64,000 bases of DNA from Peptoniphilus asaccharolyticus DSM 20463 (GCF_900176115.1 NZ_FWWR01000011.1:124001-188000); one strand, 5' to 3'; shown: positions 1-8,910, numbered from the stretch's first letter. Notes: generated by a model not told the origin, from the sequence alone. Numbers and translations: made by a program.

Positions 1-450
1 TTTACACCAATTGCAAACATAATAGCAGCTACAGTAGTGAGCTTTCCAATAATGTATAAAGGAGCTTATTCAACGTTTAAATCAGTTGATGAAGATTTAA
101 TATTAGTGGCTAAGACTTTGGGACTATCTGAGATGAAAATATTTAGAAAAATCACATTGCCACTTTCTAAATACGGATTAGTTTCGAGCTTAATACTATC
201 TTTTTCAAGGGCGCTTGGAGAGTTTGGAGCTACAATGATGGTGTCAGGGAACATAAAGGGAAGAACTCAAACTCTATCAACAGCAATTTACGCAGCCGTA
301 CAAGCGGGAAATTATAAGCAAGCGTATAGTTTAGTGGCACTCGTTATTGTTTTAAGTACAGTGCTGATGTTTTTAACTATATTTTTTATGGAGATAATTT
401 ATCATAACAAGTGCAACATAAATAAACTCATAGCTAATCAGCTGTGTTAA
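1..450 (+). CDS. modB: Molybdate ABC transporter permease ModB, C-terminal part
   Basis: The reading frame is open from base 1, so the gene starts outside the window. The visible 150 residues contain the inner-membrane ABC permease EAA loop (AKTLGLSEMKIFRKI) that docks onto the ATPase, then the ModB-typical EFGATMMVSGN segment and two hydrophobic helices. ModB forms the membrane channel of the ModABC molybdate importer. An IS30 copy enters at base 393. The last native residues (Met-Glu-Lys-Lys in the rebuilt uninterrupted sequence) are replaced by about 19 IS-encoded residues ending in CNINKLIANQLC. The native stop would have overlapped the modC start as ATGA. Function may survive because the change lies after the last helix. 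Confidence 0.88.
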   Translation, partial: FTPIANIIAATVVSFPIMYKGAYSTFKSVDEDLILVAKTLGLSEMKIFRKITLPLSKYGLVSSLILSFSRALGEFGATMMVSGNIKGRTQTLSTAIYAAVQAGNYKQAYSLVALVIVLSTVLMFLTIFFMEIIYHNKCNINKLIANQLC

Positions 451-1508
451 TATGTAAGTGACCAAACAAAACATATTAAAAGGAGTGATTAACTATGAGC
501 TATAACCATCTTACCATAGAAGAAAGATCTTGTATTTACCAATTTTTAAATTTAGGAATGAGTATAAGGAAAATTGCACAAGCACTTAAAAGGTCACCTA
601 GTACAATATCTAGAGAAATTAAAAGAAATTCATCTAAGATAAAAGTTAGTAGGGGAAGTTACACTAAGTACTTTCCGATAAAGGCAAATGATAAATATAT
701 TGATAGAAGAAAAGACTGCCATAGAAAAAGTAAATTTTCTAAAGATGTTATTGATTATTTAACTGTAAAGATTAACGAACATTGGTCCCCTGAACAAATA
801 TCAAATAGAAACACAAATGAGATTCATGAATTACCATCTACATCAACGATATATAGAATGATACACGCCAAAAAGCTGCCAAAAACTAGTATGAAAAATT
901 TGAGAAGAAAAGCTAAATTTAAAAGGCCAGCAGAAAAAAGAGGAAAATTCAATGATAAAGGTAGAACAATTAAGAAAAGACCTAAAGAGATATACAGAAG
1001 GCAAGAATTAGGCCACTGGGAAGCAGATACAGTGGAATCAGGCAGATTAGATCATAAAAGGAAAAGTAGATGTTGTTTCGTAACTTTAGCAGAAAGAAAA
1101 TCTAGATATTATATAGCAATCCTAGTTGAAAATAGAAAGTCGGAAAGCGTAACACCAGCAATAATAAATGCATTAAAAGATTATCCAAAAGAATTAGTAA
1201 AAACAATAACCTTTGATAGAGGTAAAGAATTTTCAGAATTTGAGAAAATAGAAAAAGAATTAGGATGCAAAACTTATTTTTGTGATCCCTATTGTGCATG
1301 GCAAAAAGGTACAAATGAAAATAGTAACGGACTTTTGAGGGAGTTTTATCCTAAGGGTATGGATTTATCAGAAGTGAATATTGATGAATTAAATTATAAC
1401 TTAAGTTTAATGAATAATAGACCTAGAAAATGTATAAAATATAAAACACCTAAAGAAGAACTTTTTGGTCTCTTACCATAGGTGTTGCATTTGATTTGAC
1501 AATTCGTC
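393..1508 (+). mobile_element. IS30-family insertion sequence, copy 1
   Basis: The boundaries come from comparing three copies in this window: each begins GATAATTTATC and ends GACAATTCGTC. This copy is 1116 bp, with imperfect terminal inverted repeats of about 27 bp, and is flanked by the 4-bp direct repeat TGGA (389-392 and 1509-1512). It carries one intact transposase. It sits across the modB/modC junction, and its right-hand target duplication restores the modC ribosome-binding site. Confidence 0.93.
495..1481 (+). CDS. IS30-family transposase (intact)
   Basis: A 328-residue DDE transposase that moves the IS. The N-terminal helix-turn-helix reads LTIEERSCIYQFLNLGMSIR with SPSTISREI after it. 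The catalytic domain shows the IS30 acidic triad in the contexts GHWEADTVE, TFDRGKEF and KGTNENSNG. The start ATG follows AAGGAGTG at 480-487 with good spacing. The protein is identical to that of the copy at 19715-20701, which points to recent transposition. It reads in the same direction as modB and modC, so read-through could carry transcription into modC. Confidence 0.95.
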   Translation: MSYNHLTIEERSCIYQFLNLGMSIRKIAQALKRSPSTISREIKRNSSKIKVSRGSYTKYFPIKANDKYIDRRKDCHRKSKFSKDVIDYLTVKINEHWSPEQISNRNTNEIHELPSTSTIYRMIHAKKLPKTSMKNLRRKAKFKRPAEKRGKFNDKGRTIKKRPKEIYRRQELGHWEADTVESGRLDHKRKSRCCFVTLAERKSRYYIAILVENRKSESVTPAIINALKDYPKELVKTITFDRGKEFSEFEKIEKELGCKTYFCDPYCAWQKGTNENSNGLLREFYPKGMDLSEVNIDELNYNLSLMNNRPRKCIKYKTPKEELFGLLP

Positions 1509-1518
1509 TGGAGAAAAA

Positions 1519-2436
1519 ATGACACTAAATGTAAATATAAAAAAGAAATTAGAAAATTTTGAATTGAATATTGATTTTAAAAACAATTCAAATAGAATAG
1601 GACTTTTTGGCCCATCAGGTGCTGGGAAAACTCAACTACTTAAAGGGATTGCGGGAATAACTGAATTGGACAGCGCTTATATAGAACACGATGGAAAGGT
1701 ATTTTATAGTTCTGATAAGACAATTAATATTCCAACACAAGAAAGAAAAATAGGCTATTTATTTCAAAACTATGCATTGTTTCCACATATGACCGTCAGG
1801 AAGCAAATAGAATTTGTATCAAAAGTAGAAAATCTTGAAGAATTGTATAAAAAATTCAAGATAGAGCATTTGCTTGAGTCAAAGCCAAAAAGCATAAGTG
1901 GTGGAGAAGCACAGAGAGTTGCCATGGTGAGAATGCTGGCGAGCAAAACAAATTTGATTTTGTTAGATGAACCATTTTCAGCAATGGATGTTAATTTAAA
2001 GATACAACTCAGATGTGAGTTGAGAGAAATATTAAAAGAATTTAACGGGATTGTAATAATGGTGAGTCACGATATAGAAGATATAACAGAACTTAGCGAT
2101 GAGGTTATATTTATAGAAGAGGGGAAAATAATAGCCCGAGAAAAAGTTAATTCTCTAAATGAAAAACTAAATAAGGATATGGCGAGACTCATAGGGTATG
2201 AAAAGGTGAACTTGAATGGAGAGATTTTATACTATAATCCAAAAAAATTTAAGGATGAATATTTCGATGGAGCAACTGAATTCAAAGGTAAAATAGAGTC
2301 GATAATTAATTCTATCAACTATAAAATTTTAAATTTAAATGTATCGGGACAGATTATAAGAGTGGAAATAGCAGATGATAGAGAGAATTTAAAAGTAGAT
2401 AACGAATTAATAATTTATCAAAAAGCCGTTAATTAA
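1519..2436 (+). CDS. modC: Molybdate ABC transporter ATP-binding protein ModC
   Basis: A 305-residue ABC ATPase that powers molybdate import with ModB. Walker A is GPSGAGKT (residues 31-38), the signature is SGGEAQRVAMVR (from about 126), and Walker B with the D-loop is LILLDEPFSAMD (from about 146). The C-terminal 70 residues are a weakly conserved regulatory extension of the MOP/TOBE type. The start is fixed by TGGAG at 1509-1513, five bases upstream. That site is the right-hand copy of the IS30 target duplication, so the gene kept its ribosome site although the IS moved it about 1.1 kb from modB. Confidence 0.92.
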   Translation: MTLNVNIKKKLENFELNIDFKNNSNRIGLFGPSGAGKTQLLKGIAGITELDSAYIEHDGKVFYSSDKTINIPTQERKIGYLFQNYALFPHMTVRKQIEFVSKVENLEELYKKFKIEHLLESKPKSISGGEAQRVAMVRMLASKTNLILLDEPFSAMDVNLKIQLRCELREILKEFNGIVIMVSHDIEDITELSDEVIFIEEGKIIAREKVNSLNEKLNKDMARLIGYEKVNLNGEILYYNPKKFKDEYFDGATEFKGKIESIINSINYKILNLNVSGQIIRVEIADDRENLKVDNELIIYQKAVN

Positions 2437-2441
2437 TTTTC

Positions 2442-2479
2442 AAAAATAGGATGAAATAAAAAAAATATCCTATTTTTTT
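2442..2479 (+). terminator. Intrinsic terminator after modC
   Basis: AAAAATAGGAT (2442-2452) pairs with ATCCTATTTTT (2467-2477), and the 3' arm merges into a T-run. It closes the modBC unit just upstream of the hydroxylase gene. Confidence 0.75.
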
Positions 2480-2499
2480 CTTTTTATAATAGAATTATG

Positions 2500-2508
2500 T
2501 GTTATAAT
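2500..2508 (+). promoter_or_regulatory. Extended -10 promoter candidate for the Mo hydroxylase
   Basis: TGTTATAAT is an extended -10 element (TGnTATAAT). No good -35 box stands 17 bases upstream, which extended -10 promoters tolerate. It lies 38 bases before the ATG at 2547 and after the modC terminator. Confidence 0.45.
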
Positions 2509-2546
2509 AAGGGAAAAATATTCATAGTCTATAAGAGGTGTCAATT

Positions 2547-5126
2547 ATGGAAAATAAGTTTGAATTGGTAGTTAATGGGAAAAGGTTTGTTCACAAAGAA
2601 GACATAACATTACTAAGATTTTTAAGAGATGAACTAAAGCTTAAATCTGTAAAAGATGGATGTAGCCAAGGTGCTTGCGGTACATGTACTGTAATAATAG
2701 ATGGAAAAGCAACTAAGGCTTGTGTGTTTAAATTATCAAAACTTGTAGGAAAAGAAGTTATAACTATAGAAGGATTAACAGATAGAGAAAAAGAAGTATA
2801 TACATATGCATTTGCAGAAGCAGGAGCTGTTCAATGTGGTTTTTGTACTCCAGGTATGCTTATGAGTGCGAAAGGTCTATTGGACAAGATTCCAAATCCA
2901 ACAGATGCAGAAATAAAAGCATCTATAAAGGGAAATATTTGTAGATGTACCGGATATGTGAAGATAGAAAAAGCTATTAAGTTAGCAGCAGAAATTTTCT
3001 CAGGAAAAACTGAAATGAAAGATAAAGACACAAATGGCGTTGGACAAAATGCTATTAAAGTGGATGCTGAGGAAAAAATTCTTGGAACAGGTCAATACGT
3101 GGATGATATGGAGTTTGACGGAATGGTGTTTGCGTCATGCGTCAGAACTGAGCATCCTCGTGCAAAAGTTTTAAAAATTGACACAACTGAAGCTGAAAAA
3201 TTAGAAGGTGTTGTTGGAATTTTAAGAGCGGAAGATGTTCCTAACAATAAAGTCGGTCATATCCAACAAGACTGGGATGTTTTAATAGCTGAAGGGGATG
3301 TAACAAGATGTATAGGAGATGCTATAGTTCTTGTTGTTGCTGAAAATGAAAAAGTGCTTGAAGAAGCAAAAGCACTTGTAAAAATAGAATATGAGGTTTA
3401 TGAGCCTATAACAGATTTGTTTGAAGCACTTAAAGAAGATGCTCCAAAGATACATCCAAATGGAAATCTTTGCCAACAAAGACACGTTACAAGAGGTAAT
3501 GCTAAAGAGGCATTGGAAAATTCAAAATATGTCATAACTCAACACTATTCAACTCCTTTTACAGAGCATGCTTTTATGGAGCCTGAATGTGCAATAGCTA
3601 TGCCATATAAGGACGGAGTTAAGATCTATACTTCAGACCAAGGAAGTTATGATACTCGTAAGGAAACAGCTATTATGTTCGGTTGGGAACCAGAGAAAGT
3701 AGTTGTTGAAAATGCTCTAATAGGTGGAGGATTTGGCGGCAAGGAAGATGTTTCCGTACAACATATAGCGGCTCTTGCAGCTGTAAAATTTGATAGAATA
3801 GTAAAAGCTAAGTTCACAAGAGCTGAATCTTTGGCTTTCCATCCAAAACGTCATAAGATGGAAGCTGACTTTACAGTTGGCTGTGACGAAAATGGAATTA
3901 TCCAAGGTTTAGATGCTGAAATCTACTTTGATACAGGAGCGTATGCTTCTCTTTGTGGTCCAGTTTTAGAAAGAGCTTGTACTCACTCAGTTGGGCCTTA
4001 CAGATATGAGAATACAGATATAAGAGGATACGGAGTTTATACAAACAATCCTCCTGCAGGTGCGTTTAGAGGGTTTGGAGTTTGCCAATCAAACTTTGCT
4101 TTTGAGATGATACTTACTCAACTAGCAGAGAAAGTTGGAATTTCTCCATGGGAAATCAGATACAGAAATGCAATAAAGCCGGGAGATGTACTTCCTAATG
4201 GTCAATTTGCCGATGTTTCAACAGGACTTGTAGAAACACTTGAAGCGGTAAAAGATGTATATGAAGAAAATAAATCACATGCTGGAATAGCCTGTGCACT
4301 TAAGAACTGTGGTGTAGGTGTAGGACTTCCTGATAAAGGACGTGCTAGATTAGAAGTACACGATGGAAAATTGCATCTATATGCTGCTGCGTCAGATATA
4401 GGACAAGGATACATGACTATAGCTCTACAATTTATTATCGAAACTTTGGGAATAAGTAGAAATGATGTAGTAATCATGCCACCGAATACCGAAACATCAC
4501 CTGACTCAGGTACAACTTCAGGTTCAAGACAAACTCTTTTAACAGGTCAAGCAGTTAAAAAAGCTTGTGAATTGTTAAAAGAAGATTTGGTTGGAAATGA
4601 CTTGAGCAGTGTTGAAGGCAAAGAATATTATTATGAATACTTTGAACCTACAGATCCACTTTCTTCAGATAAACCAAATCCTAAATCACATATTGCTTAC
4701 GGATATGCTACACACGTGGTAATATTAGATGAAGAAGGAAAGGTTAAGAAAGTAGTTGCAGCTCATGACTCAGGTAAGATAGTAAATCCAGTAAACTTCG
4801 AAGGTCAAGTTGAAGGTGGAGTTCTTATGAGTTTGGGTTATGCACTTACAGAAGATTTAAGGCTTAAAGATGGTGTGCCAACAGAAAAATTAGGTCAGTT
4901 AGGACTTCTACGTTCTACAGATGTTCCTGAAATAGAAACTATCACAGTGGAAAAAGAAGAACTTCTAAATGTTGCATACGGAGCAAAGGGTGTTGGAGAG
5001 ATTTCTACAATACCATCAGCGGCAGCTGTTGCAGCGGCATATTTAGAAATGGACGGTATAGTTAGAACTAAACTTCCATTGGAAGAAACTGCTTATTCAA
5101 AGCCTAAAAAAGTTTTTAATAAATAG
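2547..5126 (+). CDS. Single-chain molybdenum hydroxylase (selenium-dependent xanthine dehydrogenase family)
   Basis: An 859-residue fusion of a [2Fe-2S] domain with a molybdopterin-binding domain, of the xanthine dehydrogenase/aldehyde oxidoreductase family. Cys39, 44, 47 and 59 bind the plant-type cluster; Cys97, 100, 132 and 134 bind the second. Molybdenum-cofactor motifs are GGGFGGKED (from about 393), GAFRGFGVCQSNF (from about 505) and KGVGE with the catalytic Glu at about 818. There is no FAD domain, so electrons must leave through a separate partner. The ATG at 2547 is preferred over an in-frame GTG at 2538 because AGAGGTG (2534-2540) sits six bases before it. The next three genes are the selenium-dependent Mo hydroxylase maturation set, which favours the Se-XDH subfamily. 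The substrate (xanthine, purine or nicotinate-like) cannot be read from sequence. Confidence 0.85.
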   Translation: MENKFELVVNGKRFVHKEDITLLRFLRDELKLKSVKDGCSQGACGTCTVIIDGKATKACVFKLSKLVGKEVITIEGLTDREKEVYTYAFAEAGAVQCGFCTPGMLMSAKGLLDKIPNPTDAEIKASIKGNICRCTGYVKIEKAIKLAAEIFSGKTEMKDKDTNGVGQNAIKVDAEEKILGTGQYVDDMEFDGMVFASCVRTEHPRAKVLKIDTTEAEKLEGVVGILRAEDVPNNKVGHIQQDWDVLIAEGDVTRCIGDAIVLVVAENEKVLEEAKALVKIEYEVYEPITDLFEALKEDAPKIHPNGNLCQQRHVTRGNAKEALENSKYVITQHYSTPFTEHAFMEPECAIAMPYKDGVKIYTSDQGSYDTRKETAIMFGWEPEKVVVENALIGGGFGGKEDVSVQHIAALAAVKFDRIVKAKFTRAESLAFHPKRHKMEADFTVGCDENGIIQGLDAEIYFDTGAYASLCGPVLERACTHSVGPYRYENTDIRGYGVYTNNPPAGAFRGFGVCQSNFAFEMILTQLAEKVGISPWEIRYRNAIKPGDVLPNGQFADVSTGLVETLEAVKDVYEENKSHAGIACALKNCGVGVGLPDKGRARLEVHDGKLHLYAAASDIGQGYMTIALQFIIETLGISRNDVVIMPPNTETSPDSGTTSGSRQTLLTGQAVKKACELLKEDLVGNDLSSVEGKEYYYEYFEPTDPLSSDKPNPKSHIAYGYATHVVILDEEGKVKKVVAAHDSGKIVNPVNFEGQVEGGVLMSLGYALTEDLRLKDGVPTEKLGQLGLLRSTDVPEIETITVEKEELLNVAYGAKGVGEISTIPSAAAVAAAYLEMDGIVRTKLPLEETAYSKPKKVFNK

Positions 5127-5130
5127 ATAC

Positions 5131-5162
5131 TTAAACCTCTCATTTAAATTTGAGAGGTTTAA
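5131..5162 (+). other. Stem-loop between hydroxylase and yqeC
   Basis: TTAAACCTCTCA (5131-5142) pairs perfectly with TGAGAGGTTTAA (5151-5162) around an 8-base loop. No T-run follows on either strand, so it is a poor intrinsic terminator. It may be an mRNA-processing or stability hairpin inside the operon. Confidence 0.55.
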
Positions 5163-5180
5163 ACGTAATTAGAGGTAAAT

Positions 5181-5822
5181 ATGCATAGTAAGTTTGATAT
5201 ACAAAAGAATGATATAGTATCAATAGTCGGAAGCGGTGGAAAAACTACACTGATGTTTGAACTTGGAAAAGAATTGAAAAAATTGGGTAAAGTATTAATA
5301 ACAACTTCAACCAAGATAGGTATTCCAAAAAACTTAGAAGATGATGAGAAATGTTCTGAGAATTTTGATGGAGAATTTAAAAATATAAATTTGGTAGTCA
5401 CCGGTGGAAATTTTACGGATAAAAAAATTACATCTATTGAATACCAAAAACTAAGAGAATTGTTGCCAAAGTTTGATTATGTTTTAATTGAGGCAGATGG
5501 TTCTAAGAGAAAACCATATAAGGCATCTCGTGAAAATGAGCCTGTGATATATGATTTTACGACCAAGACCATAGCTGTCTTACCAATGTTTAAATACAAT
5601 CAAGATTTGACAGAAGAAGATGTATTCAATTTTGAGTTGTTTAAAGAGAGATTTCAAAATCTAAATTTGAATGATTCTTTAATATTGGATATGATCTCTC
5701 ACAGAGAAGGTATTTTTAAAAATTCAGTTGGAGAAAAGTACTTATACTTGAATAGAGTTGAAGGCGATATTACAAAACTTAGTATAGAAATTGAAAAGTT
5801 GGGTGTGAAACTTAGGAGGTAG
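5181..5822 (+). CDS. yqeC: Selenium-dependent hydroxylase accessory protein YqeC
   Basis: A 213-residue protein of the YqeC family, which co-occurs with selenium-dependent molybdenum hydroxylases. A P-loop reads VGSGGKTTLMFELGKEL near residues 13-29, and VLIEADGSKRKPYKA is the family's conserved acidic/basic block, so nucleotide binding is expected. The exact chemical step in cofactor maturation is not settled for the family. It follows the hydroxylase by 54 bases, is separated from mocA by 2 bases, and is part of the same unit. Confidence 0.85.
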   Translation: MHSKFDIQKNDIVSIVGSGGKTTLMFELGKELKKLGKVLITTSTKIGIPKNLEDDEKCSENFDGEFKNINLVVTGGNFTDKKITSIEYQKLRELLPKFDYVLIEADGSKRKPYKASRENEPVIYDFTTKTIAVLPMFKYNQDLTEEDVFNFELFKERFQNLNLNDSLILDMISHREGIFKNSVGEKYLYLNRVEGDITKLSIEIEKLGVKLRR

Positions 5823-5824
5823 AG

Positions 5825-6382
5825 ATGAATATAAGTGCTATAGTAATGGCTTCGGGATTTTCCAATAGAATGGGAGAAAACAAATTAAAACTCAAAGTAA
5901 AAGATAAGAGAATGTTTGAGTATACAGTTGATCTATTGGAAAAATTGGATTTTGCAGAAAAAATATTAGTTACAAATGATGAGGATATAAAAGAGTACGC
6001 AAATGGAAAACTAAAAGTATATGAAAATCCAAATGCTGAAATAGGAAAGAGTGAGTCAATTAGAATAGGTGTTGAAAATTCTGGCGAAGTAGATGGATAT
6101 ATGTTCTTTGTCTGCGACCAACCTTTTTTAAAGGAAGACACTGTTGAGAAAATAGTTGATAAGTTCTATAAAGAAGACTTGATAACTTTCCCAATGTATG
6201 GCAAAAAAAGAGGCGCTCCAATGGTATTTCCAAAATCTTTTAAAGAAGGATTATTGAATTTAAAAGAAGACGAGGGAGGAATTGTATTGATAACTCAAGA
6301 AAATTCTCAAAGCGTTAGCATAGACAGTGAAATGGAACATATAGATATAGATACGAGAGAAGAATATGAAAAGATTAAATAA
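5825..6382 (+). CDS. mocA: Molybdenum cofactor nucleotidyltransferase, MocA/YgfJ-like
   Basis: A 185-residue nucleotidyltransferase-fold protein of the MocA/YgfJ group. Family members attach CMP to molybdopterin to make the cytosine-dinucleotide cofactor used by xanthine dehydrogenase-type enzymes. The N-terminal nucleotide loop is IVMASGFSNRMGENKLKLKV (residues 5-24) and the metal-binding region is FFVCDQPFL. AGGAGGT overlaps the end of yqeC and precedes the ATG. The 3' end overlaps the next gene by 17 bases, which suggests coupled translation. Confidence 0.85.
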   Translation: MNISAIVMASGFSNRMGENKLKLKVKDKRMFEYTVDLLEKLDFAEKILVTNDEDIKEYANGKLKVYENPNAEIGKSESIRIGVENSGEVDGYMFFVCDQPFLKEDTVEKIVDKFYKEDLITFPMYGKKRGAPMVFPKSFKEGLLNLKEDEGGIVLITQENSQSVSIDSEMEHIDIDTREEYEKIK

Positions 6383-7160
6383 TTTGGTGATAATGAGAGG
6401 AGCTGGAGATATTGCGACCGGTTCTATTCAAAGATTACATCGAACAGGATTTAAAGTTTTATGTTTGGAGATAGAACAACCTACAGCAATTAGAAGAACA
6501 GTTGCACTATCTGATGCAATATACACAGGTGAGGTTACTGTTGAAGATATAACAGCTCGTAGGGTGGAAACAATTGAAGAGATAGAAAAGGCATTTGAAG
6601 AAGGGGTTGTGCCTATAATGGTGGACCCTAATTGTGAAATCTTAGGAGAATTGGAACCTGAAGTATTGGTGGACGCAATACTTGCAAAGAAAAATTTGGG
6701 CACTAAAATAGACATGGCAAAGGGGACAGTTGCTTTAGGACCGGGATTTGTGGCAGGAGAAGATGTGGACATAGTTATTGAAACTAACAGAGGACACGAT
6801 TTGGGCAGACTGATATTTGAAGGCCCAGCCGCACCGAATACCAACAGACCGGGGAATATAGATGGCTTCACAAGAGAGAGAGTGCTATATGCTCCAAAAG
6901 CAGGAGTGATAAAAAATAGACATGATATAGGGGATATAGTTGAGCAAGGAGAAGTTATCGCCACGGTTGAAGGTGGCGAAGTCACTGCTAAGATATCTGG
7001 AATTTTAAGAGGAATTATAAGAAATGGTACAGAAGTCTTTGAAGGTATGAAGATAGGTGATGTAGATCCGAGAACTACAACCAATCCAAACACCATATCA
7101 GACAAGGCGAGAGCTCTAGGAGGAGCAACTTTAGAGGCTGTCATGATTTTAAAAAAATAG
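6366..7160 (+). CDS. yqeB: YqeB/EF2563-family Mo hydroxylase maturation protein
   Basis: A 264-residue protein of the EF2563/YqeB family, found next to selenium-dependent molybdenum hydroxylases. A Rossmann-like N-terminus reads MRGAGDIATGSIQRLHRTGF, followed by GPGFVAGEDVDIVIETNRG and a biotinyl/lipoyl-like beta region (APKAGVI, VEQGEVIATVEGGE). Its chemical role is not established; the genomic association suggests installing or delivering selenium or cofactor. It is the last gene of the unit, before a strong bidirectional terminator. Confidence 0.84.
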   Translation: MKRLNNLVIMRGAGDIATGSIQRLHRTGFKVLCLEIEQPTAIRRTVALSDAIYTGEVTVEDITARRVETIEEIEKAFEEGVVPIMVDPNCEILGELEPEVLVDAILAKKNLGTKIDMAKGTVALGPGFVAGEDVDIVIETNRGHDLGRLIFEGPAAPNTNRPGNIDGFTRERVLYAPKAGVIKNRHDIGDIVEQGEVIATVEGGEVTAKISGILRGIIRNGTEVFEGMKIGDVDPRTTTNPNTISDKARALGGATLEAVMILKK

Positions 7161-7165
7161 ATAAG

Positions 7166-7207
7166 AAAAAGGAAGCATTAGAGAAATTTCTTTAATACTT
7201 CCTTTTT
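7166..7207. terminator. Bidirectional terminator between convergent genes
   Basis: AAAAAGGAAG (7166-7175) pairs with CTTCCTTTTT (7198-7207), and the inner ATTAGAGAAA/TTTCTTTAAT arms extend the stem with one G-U pair. A-run and T-run flanks let it stop transcription from both yqeB (+) and the DUF2207 gene (-). Confidence 0.85.
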
Positions 7208-7210
7208 TAT

Positions 7211-8899
7211 TTATCTTCCTCCGCCGCCGCAACCGCCGCCGGAGAATCCTCCACCACCGCCGAATGAAGCGGAACCGCCACCGCCATAAGCAGCAGTAGT
7301 TATTACTTGGTTGTAAGAATTTTTAGAAAATGAATTCAAGTACAGGTAGTGTACATAGATATTGTTTGAACCGGAGTATTGATAGTCTGGATAGAATTTT
7401 TTAAAGCTTTCAAGAATGTCTTCACCAGCGCCGAGCAATGTAGCCACAACTAATATCTCATCCCAAAGAGCAACATCAATAGGCTCTTTTTCAGAAATTA
7501 AAGTGAAGTCATTTACAAATCTCTCGAACGCATATAGATTTGCTGTTTCAGACATACCTTTTTCAGTTAGATAATACTTTTTAGATGATTTCTCTTCCAA
7601 GTAGTTTTGCTTAATTAGATATTCTCTTCCTATTTCTTTTATACTCTCTGTAAATTTCATAGGGAATTCTTTTGACTTGATTAAGAACTTTTTAAATTCT
7701 TTGTCGGTTAGGATTTCATCATCACCTTTAGCTTCCCAAATGTAGTTAAAGAGTGTTCTTTCAAATTCATCATTCAATACAGGTTCTGAGTTTATCTTTA
7801 AGATATTATCTTCCGGATCCAAAAGCTTATTAAGCATGCCTGTATTTTTAACTTGTTCAATTGAAATATTGCCTGAACCAATCCATTTTAATATCTGAGC
7901 TGAAACAATACCGTTTAATATATCTGGTTCTTTTTGCATCAAATAAAACATTGCTGGCAAGTTGCCATCAAATGGTATGTCACGGTAGTAATCTGGGTGG
8001 TCTTTGTCAACTTCTTTGATATTCATTGCAATAGTACGTTTTTTAGAATACATGGCAATAGCTACGGTTATTACTAAAATTGGAAATATAATACAAAATC
8101 CAATAATTAAACCTATAAATCCAATATCTTCATCCGGAGGATTTATAGCGTCTCCTGGGGAGCCGTCAAAATCATTTTGGCTATTCTCATAGTCAGAGTC
8201 GACAAAGGCAGTTGATTTTAAACTGTTAAAACTGTCATCTATATTGTACGTAGGATTTATAATTCCCTTGTCAAGAGAAACTAAAATCGTAACATGATTA
8301 TAGCTTGTAAATTGGTCTGTATTTTTGGCTACAATCTTGCCGTCTTCAAGCTGAATGTTTCCATAAAAACCAAAGGCCCAAAATTTAGCTGAATCCGTCA
8401 AGTCCACACCATTTTTTTGAATGGTAACTTTCACTACGTCCGGAGCCGGTTCCATATCGCTATTGATAAATCGGATATTAAATCCGTCGGAATCTGAAAA
8501 TCCAATCACGGCATTTTTTAAATTATATTTTATAATATAAGTTTTAGATTCGAGTGCGGACTTTCCAAAACAAAGCTCTATTCCATCATTAGTGGTGTTT
8601 ATTCCATATTTATTTGCTTTTTCGTCAAAACTTGCCTCGATATCCCAAGGTGAAACTTGGGTGTATGGACCATTTTCATCGGACACTTTGAAGTCTGTAA
8701 GCTCCATGTGGTTTAGATTTTGCATTGGAATAAAAAATTCTGTTCCACCGTCAGGAGTTGCATTCCAAATTTGTGTTACTTCCATTGAGCCATCATCGAG
8801 TATATTTGCTTCAACTTCGATTGATTTTATAGTATCTGCAAACACCACGCTAGGTATGCTCAGGAGTAAAAGTAAAAACATAGAAAATATTTTTTTCAT
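7211..8899 (-). CDS. DUF2207 membrane protein with Gly-rich tail
   Basis: A 562-residue exported membrane protein. It has a signal peptide (residues 1-21, cleavage likely after VVFA), an extracellular beta-rich DUF2207 domain, one clear membrane segment (GLIIGFCIIFPILVITVAIA, about 265-284), a cytoplasmic winged-helix-like region, and a C-terminal 24-residue tail that is mostly glycine (SFGGGGGFSGGGCGGGGR). Such tails are typical of the family. Function is unknown. It lies 11 bases downstream of lemA in the same direction, the usual LemA-DUF2207 pairing. Confidence 0.87.
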   Translation of the reverse strand: MKKIFSMFLLLLLSIPSVVFADTIKSIEVEANILDDGSMEVTQIWNATPDGGTEFFIPMQNLNHMELTDFKVSDENGPYTQVSPWDIEASFDEKANKYGINTTNDGIELCFGKSALESKTYIIKYNLKNAVIGFSDSDGFNIRFINSDMEPAPDVVKVTIQKNGVDLTDSAKFWAFGFYGNIQLEDGKIVAKNTDQFTSYNHVTILVSLDKGIINPTYNIDDSFNSLKSTAFVDSDYENSQNDFDGSPGDAINPPDEDIGFIGLIIGFCIIFPILVITVAIAMYSKKRTIAMNIKEVDKDHPDYYRDIPFDGNLPAMFYLMQKEPDILNGIVSAQILKWIGSGNISIEQVKNTGMLNKLLDPEDNILKINSEPVLNDEFERTLFNYIWEAKGDDEILTDKEFKKFLIKSKEFPMKFTESIKEIGREYLIKQNYLEEKSSKKYYLTEKGMSETANLYAFERFVNDFTLISEKEPIDVALWDEILVVATLLGAGEDILESFKKFYPDYQYSGSNNIYVHYLYLNSFSKNSYNQVITTAAYGGGGSASFGGGGGFSGGGCGGGGR

Positions 8900-8910
8900 T
8901 ATATAATCAC

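Noticed and set aside
1102-1314. Reverse-strand 70-codon frame present in all three IS30 copies
   Set aside because: Antisense to the transposase; it recurs only because the IS copies are near-identical.
2538-2546. GTG start three codons upstream for the Mo hydroxylase
   Set aside because: The GTG lies inside the ribosome-binding sequence AGAGGTG that serves ATG 2547.
2547-5126. Selenocysteine in the hydroxylase
   Set aside because: There is no in-frame TGA; selenium in this enzyme class is a labile cofactor, not Sec.
5131-5162. Intrinsic terminator splitting the Mo hydroxylase operon
   Set aside because: The stem is perfect but no T-run follows on either strand, so it is listed only as a stem-loop.
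6428-7144. Long reverse-strand open frame of 238 codons
   Set aside because: It is the antisense of yqeB, rich in Ser/Pro/Thr as expected of a shadow frame, with no ribosome site.
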